From Tannerella sp. (lineage in GTDB: Bacteria; Bacteroidota; Bacteroidia; Bacteroidales; Tannerellaceae), in contig JAITMM010000183.1 of assembly GCA_031277335.1 (NCBI GenBank), forward strand, positions 1-32,926: DNA of 32,926 bases, read 5' to 3'. Below are positions 29,382-32,926 of this stretch, piece by piece; the stretch's first letter is position 1; the number at the start of each line of letters is the position of its first letter. The translations under genes and the position numbers were made by a program. The notes below the pieces were generated by a model, which was not told where the DNA came from, searched no databases, and saw only the letters and a list, made by a program, of their open reading frames with translations.

Positions 29382-32378
29382 TTACTTTGCGAGAATGGCG
29401 AGGCGTTCTTCTATCATGCCTGCTATATCGTCATTGGCTTTGTAATTGTTTTGTAAGTTGGTCAGGTACAGGCGTGCCTGTGTGACGTCTCCTTTTTTGA
29501 TATACACATCGGCGAGCAATACAAAGCCTCGAGCCAACCAGTATTGATGGGTTGTGCCTTTTTGGATAAAGTCCATCAATTCTTTCTCTGCCTTGTCAAG
29601 TTCGTTTCGGCTGAAATAGAGATTGGCAAGCAGGTATTTAGCTTCGGCGCCATAGACTGTGCGTGTATTTTTACTCAAGATCACCCAATCGGCTTCGGCG
29701 CGTGCCGGCTCATTCAATGCTACATAAGATTTGGCGCGCAGACTTCGTGCTTCGGCTTCTATTTCGGGAGAAAGACGCGCGTTCTTCAGCATTTCATCTG
29801 CTGCACGCAATGCTTCCCTATGATTATCTGTGAATTGAGCGCAACGCATAAAACCTAATTGAGCAGCATATCGGTTGTCGGGCGATTGCGCTACTGCCTG
29901 CAGTTGAATGAAACTGTTCATCGCGGCTGCATAGTCTTTATCAAAATATTGAATCTCGGCTGTTCGCGCCAGTGCATCTTCCCTGAATTTTGTGTCACCG
30001 CTTGCAAGGACTGCGCCATATCGTTGTTTAGCTTCCTGATATTCTTTTTGCTGGAACGCTATTGCGCCGAGATAATAATTTGCATTAGTGCTGAATGCTC
30101 CGCGCGGAAACTGACTCAGATAGTTGCGAAGACTTCTTTGTGCGCCTTCGTAGTCTCCTCGCGTAAACGACCGTTCTGCTGCAAAGTAGGTGAGTGAATC
30201 CTGTTCATTTATTTCGATTCTGACAACGCCGCCAAGTGAATTTACATAAGAGGTATATGCGGCTATATCGTTTTTCTCTACGTATACCGAGCGCAAGTCT
30301 TGAATTGCTACTTTAGCTTCTTCGCTGCCTGCATAAGCCGAGATGACTTGTTTATAGGCAGTTATAGCTTGATCCAACTGATTGTTGTTGAAATAGAGCA
30401 ATCCTAACTGCAAGCCTGCTTTGCGTGCAAAGCTACTTTGGGGATAGTCGGCAAGAATCCTGTTAAATGCCGAGGCAGCCATTTCGGAGTTATCAAGCAT
30501 GACAAACGAGCGTCCCTTCTCATATAGCGCAGCATCAATGTATTGAGATGTCGGATAGTCCTGTATCAGCCGGTCAAGCATCTCTATTTTACCTTTGTGA
30601 TCCTGCTGCAGTCCCATCATAAAGGCACGTTGATAAAATGTATAATCGGCTGACGACGGCTGTAAAGATGCTGCTTTCTGATAGTTTTCTTCGGCAGCGG
30701 CAAACTGGCGATTTTGGAACCTGCAATCACCGATTCTATTGTAAGCATCTGCCAATGAAGCTGCCGACAGATTTTTCTCCGTCGTGGCATACTGCGTGAA
30801 AGCCGTCAATGCCTGTGCATAGTTTTTTTGTTTGAAATAGCTGTATCCCAAGTTATAGGAGGCCAGCAGATAGGTTTCCGTCCGGCGGTCGGCATTAGAC
30901 AGATAGAATTGATAATCAGATGCTGCCTTGCCAAAGTCATCTTGTTTGTACCACGATTCTCCACGCCAGAAATAAGCGTCATAATAGGCTGTCCTGTCGC
31001 GGATTCCCATAGCAATTGCCTGATCAAAATAGTCTATAGCTTTAGTTGTTTCCTGATTGGTAAATGCCAGAGCACCCAAGTGAAACAGCACGCTTTGCTT
31101 GGCTTCCTGTATTTTAGCACCGGGATTGCGTATCTTATTTATGGAAGACAGGGCTGATTCATAGTTTTTTGACGTCAGGTATACTTCTGCAAGGTAGTCA
31201 TTTACTTTATCTGCATATTGCGAATCGGGGAATTTGTTGAGGAAGTTTTCAAATATATTGACCGACTCTCCAAATCCCGAAAATGACGTCTCATGTATAA
31301 GCAGAGCATAGTTATACATGGCCGCTTCCTGCACTTGAGGGTCGTACACTGATGAGGCTGCATATTCAAAAGCCATCCGTGCATTATTTTTATTGCCCTG
31401 CTTCAGATAGCATTGACCCAGATAGAGATATGAGTTTTGAGTGAGCGCGTCGTCTTCGGCTGCGACCTTCGAAAATGTCTCGATGGCATTGGCATAATCG
31501 CCTTGATTATAGTAGCATATTCCCAACAAATACAATTCGCCGCGCATTGGAATTAATGCCGTATCGACGTATTTACGCAGAAATTCAAAGGCTTTGCCCT
31601 GATTGCCCTGCTGAAAATAAGAACTTCCCAGAATACGGTAGGCTTCGTCTTTAAAATCGCTTGCAGGATATTCTTTTAACAGTTCTTCACCACTTGATAT
31701 GACTTTATCATATTGGTTTTGAACATAATATATTTGAGCAATATAATAGAGCGACATTTCGCGATAGTCAGGATTGTTTCTCAATCGGGTAAATTCAGGC
31801 AACGCCGTATCGTATTGTTCTGTGGCATAATTGATATAGGCCACATAATAGGAGGCAGCTTCGCTATATGTCGATCCTAATTGCCGGGTACGAACGAAAT
31901 AAGAACGTGCTTCGTCCATCCGACCCATTTGCATCAACGAATATCCCATTCGAAAAGCATATTCTTCCTGCTGCTTGCGACTTAGATTCTCAATATCCGA
32001 TTCATTCATCCAGTATAGCGCCATATCGTAGTGTTCGTCGGCGAAACATGCTGAACCAAGCAAGAAGCAGATTTCATTGCGGTGGCGGGAATCGGGATAG
32101 GTGTCGATGTAAGCCTCCAATATGTCCATTGAATTGACATGTCCTTGAGCAAAAGCTATATATGACATCATATAATCAGCTTCCTGCAATAAGTCCTGAT
32201 CGGAAGATTGCTTTTTAAAAGCCTCTATTTTATCGGCACAACCGGGATAGTTCTGAAGCTCAAAAAACTGCTTTGCTTCATAGAATAGCCGATTTGGTGA
32301 ATCAAACTGAGCCGACGGCTGCCCGTACATTAAAAGACAACATGTCAGCACATACATTAATAAATATATTTTTCTCAT
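29382..32378 (-). CDS. Large exported tetratricopeptide-repeat protein
   Basis: A 998-residue protein with a signal peptide (MRKIYLLMYVLTCCLLMYGQ). Almost the entire chain is TPR helices, many with the canonical W/L-G-Y-A-F-A-P pattern: AIETFSKVAAEDDALTQNSYLYLGQCYLKQG, YDKVISSGEELLKEYPASDFKDEAYRILGSSYFQQG, KAASDYQFYLSNADRRTETYLLASYNLGYSYFKQ. I judge more than 20 repeats. The recurring YP-S spacing is like that of the BamD/YbgF (Outer_Lipo, CpoB) kind. It is likely periplasmic or attached to the outer membrane and acts as a protein scaffold. It heads the run to mazG, with a -7 box at 32437-32444 and a tandem octamer in its leader. Confidence 0.88.
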   Translation of the reverse strand: MRKIYLLMYVLTCCLLMYGQPSAQFDSPNRLFYEAKQFFELQNYPGCADKIEAFKKQSSDQDLLQEADYMMSYIAFAQGHVNSMDILEAYIDTYPDSRHRNEICFLLGSACFADEHYDMALYWMNESDIENLSRKQQEEYAFRMGYSLMQMGRMDEARSYFVRTRQLGSTYSEAASYYVAYINYATEQYDTALPEFTRLRNNPDYREMSLYYIAQIYYVQNQYDKVISSGEELLKEYPASDFKDEAYRILGSSYFQQGNQGKAFEFLRKYVDTALIPMRGELYLLGICYYNQGDYANAIETFSKVAAEDDALTQNSYLYLGQCYLKQGNKNNARMAFEYAASSVYDPQVQEAAMYNYALLIHETSFSGFGESVNIFENFLNKFPDSQYADKVNDYLAEVYLTSKNYESALSSINKIRNPGAKIQEAKQSVLFHLGALAFTNQETTKAIDYFDQAIAMGIRDRTAYYDAYFWRGESWYKQDDFGKAASDYQFYLSNADRRTETYLLASYNLGYSYFKQKNYAQALTAFTQYATTEKNLSAASLADAYNRIGDCRFQNRQFAAAEENYQKAASLQPSSADYTFYQRAFMMGLQQDHKGKIEMLDRLIQDYPTSQYIDAALYEKGRSFVMLDNSEMAASAFNRILADYPQSSFARKAGLQLGLLYFNNNQLDQAITAYKQVISAYAGSEEAKVAIQDLRSVYVEKNDIAAYTSYVNSLGGVVRIEINEQDSLTYFAAERSFTRGDYEGAQRSLRNYLSQFPRGAFSTNANYYLGAIAFQQKEYQEAKQRYGAVLASGDTKFREDALARTAEIQYFDKDYAAAMNSFIQLQAVAQSPDNRYAAQLGFMRCAQFTDNHREALRAADEMLKNARLSPEIEAEARSLRAKSYVALNEPARAEADWVILSKNTRTVYGAEAKYLLANLYFSRNELDKAEKELMDFIQKGTTHQYWLARGFVLLADVYIKKGDVTQARLYLTNLQNNYKANDDIAGMIEERLAILAK

Positions 32379-32391
32379 AGGCGAGGTGGGA

Positions 32392-32415
32392 AATAACTGA
32401 ATAACTGAATAACTG
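32392..32415 (-). repeat. Tandem octamer repeat (3 units) before the TPR gene
   Basis: Three exact octamers (AATAACTG on the plus strand, CAGTTATT on the minus strand, the ATTCAGTT unit in another phase) lie 13 bases before the TPR start codon and downstream of its -7 box, so within the expected 5' leader. The unit is identical to that at 10613-10652. Confidence 0.85.
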
Positions 32416-32436
32416 AACCTTAAACGTTTTTTGTTG

Positions 32437-32444
32437 CAAAGTTA
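32437..32444 (-). promoter_or_regulatory. -7 promoter element for the TPR-barrel-dsbD-mazG run
   Basis: TAACTTTG on the minus strand matches TAnnTTTG and lies 58 bases before the TPR start at 32378. A clear -33 TTTG is not seen at the usual spacing. Confidence 0.5.
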
Positions 32445-32521
32445 ATGTTTTCTCCTTTATACAGAAGAAATTAGAGTTTTTTAAAGGTGAATTAGGAATT
32501 TTTAATGGGAATGTACTTCCA

Positions 32522-32926
32522 TTATGTCCTGTAATCGAAGAACTTAACCAATTTTCGGCTTAATGGAGGCATCTGTTTGCGGGCTATCAATTCGACTGGT
32601 TCAAAGATGATATCCGGTGCAACGCGCACTTTGGAGCGAAACAAGTCTTTTATCTGTTTGACAAACATTTCACTATTTTTAGCGCTTCCCACCCTGATAC
32701 AAATATTGTCGGTACCTAAATCATTTGTATATACTTCCACGATATAGTTTGTGATGGCAGGTATATTGTCCAGGATATCGTACAATGCTGCCGGGTAGAG
32801 CGTAGTTCCCTTATACTTAATCATTTGCCCTTTACGTCCGATAATGGGGCCAAGCCGGTAAGAATGACGTCCGCAGGCGCAGGGTTCTTCAAAATGTACA
32901 CAGAGATCGCCCGTTTTGAAGCGGAG
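32522..32926 (-). CDS. Phenylacetate-CoA ligase-like adenylating enzyme, C-terminal part
   Basis: The frame is open from the window edge, so these are the last 134 residues; the ATG at 32824 is internal. It begins LRFKTGDLCVHFEEPCACGRHSYRLGPIIGRKGQMIKYKGTTLYP, which matches the RTxD / CxCGR / GRxDDM-x-G-x-xxP hinge of phenylacetate-CoA ligase-type AMP-forming enzymes. A C-terminal AMP-binding domain follows (ALYDILDNIPAITNYIVEV ... DLFRSKVRVAPDIIFEPVELI ... SRKLVKFFD). The enzyme would activate an aryl or other carboxylic acid to its CoA thioester. The usual hinge Asp is replaced by Lys-Gly (GRKGQ), which could be a real difference in the second half-reaction. Bacteroidetes often carry several PaaK homologues without a phenylacetate pathway, so the substrate is open. 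Confidence 0.85.
   Translation of the reverse strand, partial: LRFKTGDLCVHFEEPCACGRHSYRLGPIIGRKGQMIKYKGTTLYPAALYDILDNIPAITNYIVEVYTNDLGTDNICIRVGSAKNSEMFVKQIKDLFRSKVRVAPDIIFEPVELIARKQMPPLSRKLVKFFDYRT

Noticed and set aside
32500..32521. Possible terminator after the phenylacetate-CoA ligase-like gene
   Set aside because: A GGAA/TTCC stem of only 4-5 bp next to A/T-rich sequence; not convincing.

Overview
The window looks like a chromosomal segment of a Bacteroidales bacterium (phylum Bacteroidota). Support comes from recurrent TTTG / TAnnTTTG promoter elements of the Bacteroidetes primary sigma factor, an acetolactate synthase/dihydroxy-acid dehydratase operon in the order ilvD-ilvB-ilvN-ilvC, a BlaR1-like peptidase carrying a TonB C-terminal domain, an adenosine-kinase-like PfkB gene next to an S41 protease, and an outer-membrane barrel/TPR pair. 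Both ends are cut inside genes.

Layout. 1-4678 (+): a tightly spaced run of the 3' part of rfbB, a CrtI-like FAD oxidoreductase, recR, a family 2 glycosyltransferase and a GNAT acetyltransferase. 4789-6671 (+): a BlaI/BlaR1-type regulator and sensor-peptidase pair behind twin 14-bp dyads. 6705-9109: a convergent lipoprotein serine hydrolase, a divergent small gene that appears to be a Fic-family protein without its Fic catalytic core, and a zinc-ribbon membrane protein. 9263-9398 (-): tRNA-Asn(GUU) with a strong terminator. 9569-12370 (+): PfkB kinase and S41 C-terminal processing protease. 12415-16279 (-): sugar-phosphate isomerase-like protein, SagB-type nitroreductase and two tandem membrane metallophosphoesterases. 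16410-21894 (-): the ilvDBNC operon behind a complete transcription attenuator. 22034-24487 (+): GH95 alpha-fucosidase-like enzyme. 24484-32378 (-): TPR protein, outer-membrane barrel, DsbD-like reductase and MazG. 32522-32926 (-): 3' end of a phenylacetate-CoA ligase-like gene.

The most informative non-coding signal is the ilv leader. A consensus promoter (TTTG-N19-TACATTTG) is followed by a 22-codon ORF in which 10 residues are Leu, Ile or Val. After it come a 13-bp antiterminator helix, whose 5' arm overlaps the leader stop codon, and a terminator hairpin with a U-tract just before ilvD. A second theme is tandem octanucleotide repeats directly upstream of three start codons (the BlaR1-like gene, the S41 protease and the TPR protein). 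The last two use the same octamer although they are 22 kb apart on opposite strands.

No CRISPR array, insertion sequence, prophage or rRNA was seen. Stretches not covered by genes are short. The two longest contain the zinc-ribbon promoter plus the tRNA and its terminator (9110-9568), and the ilv attenuator plus the GH95 promoter (21688-22033).
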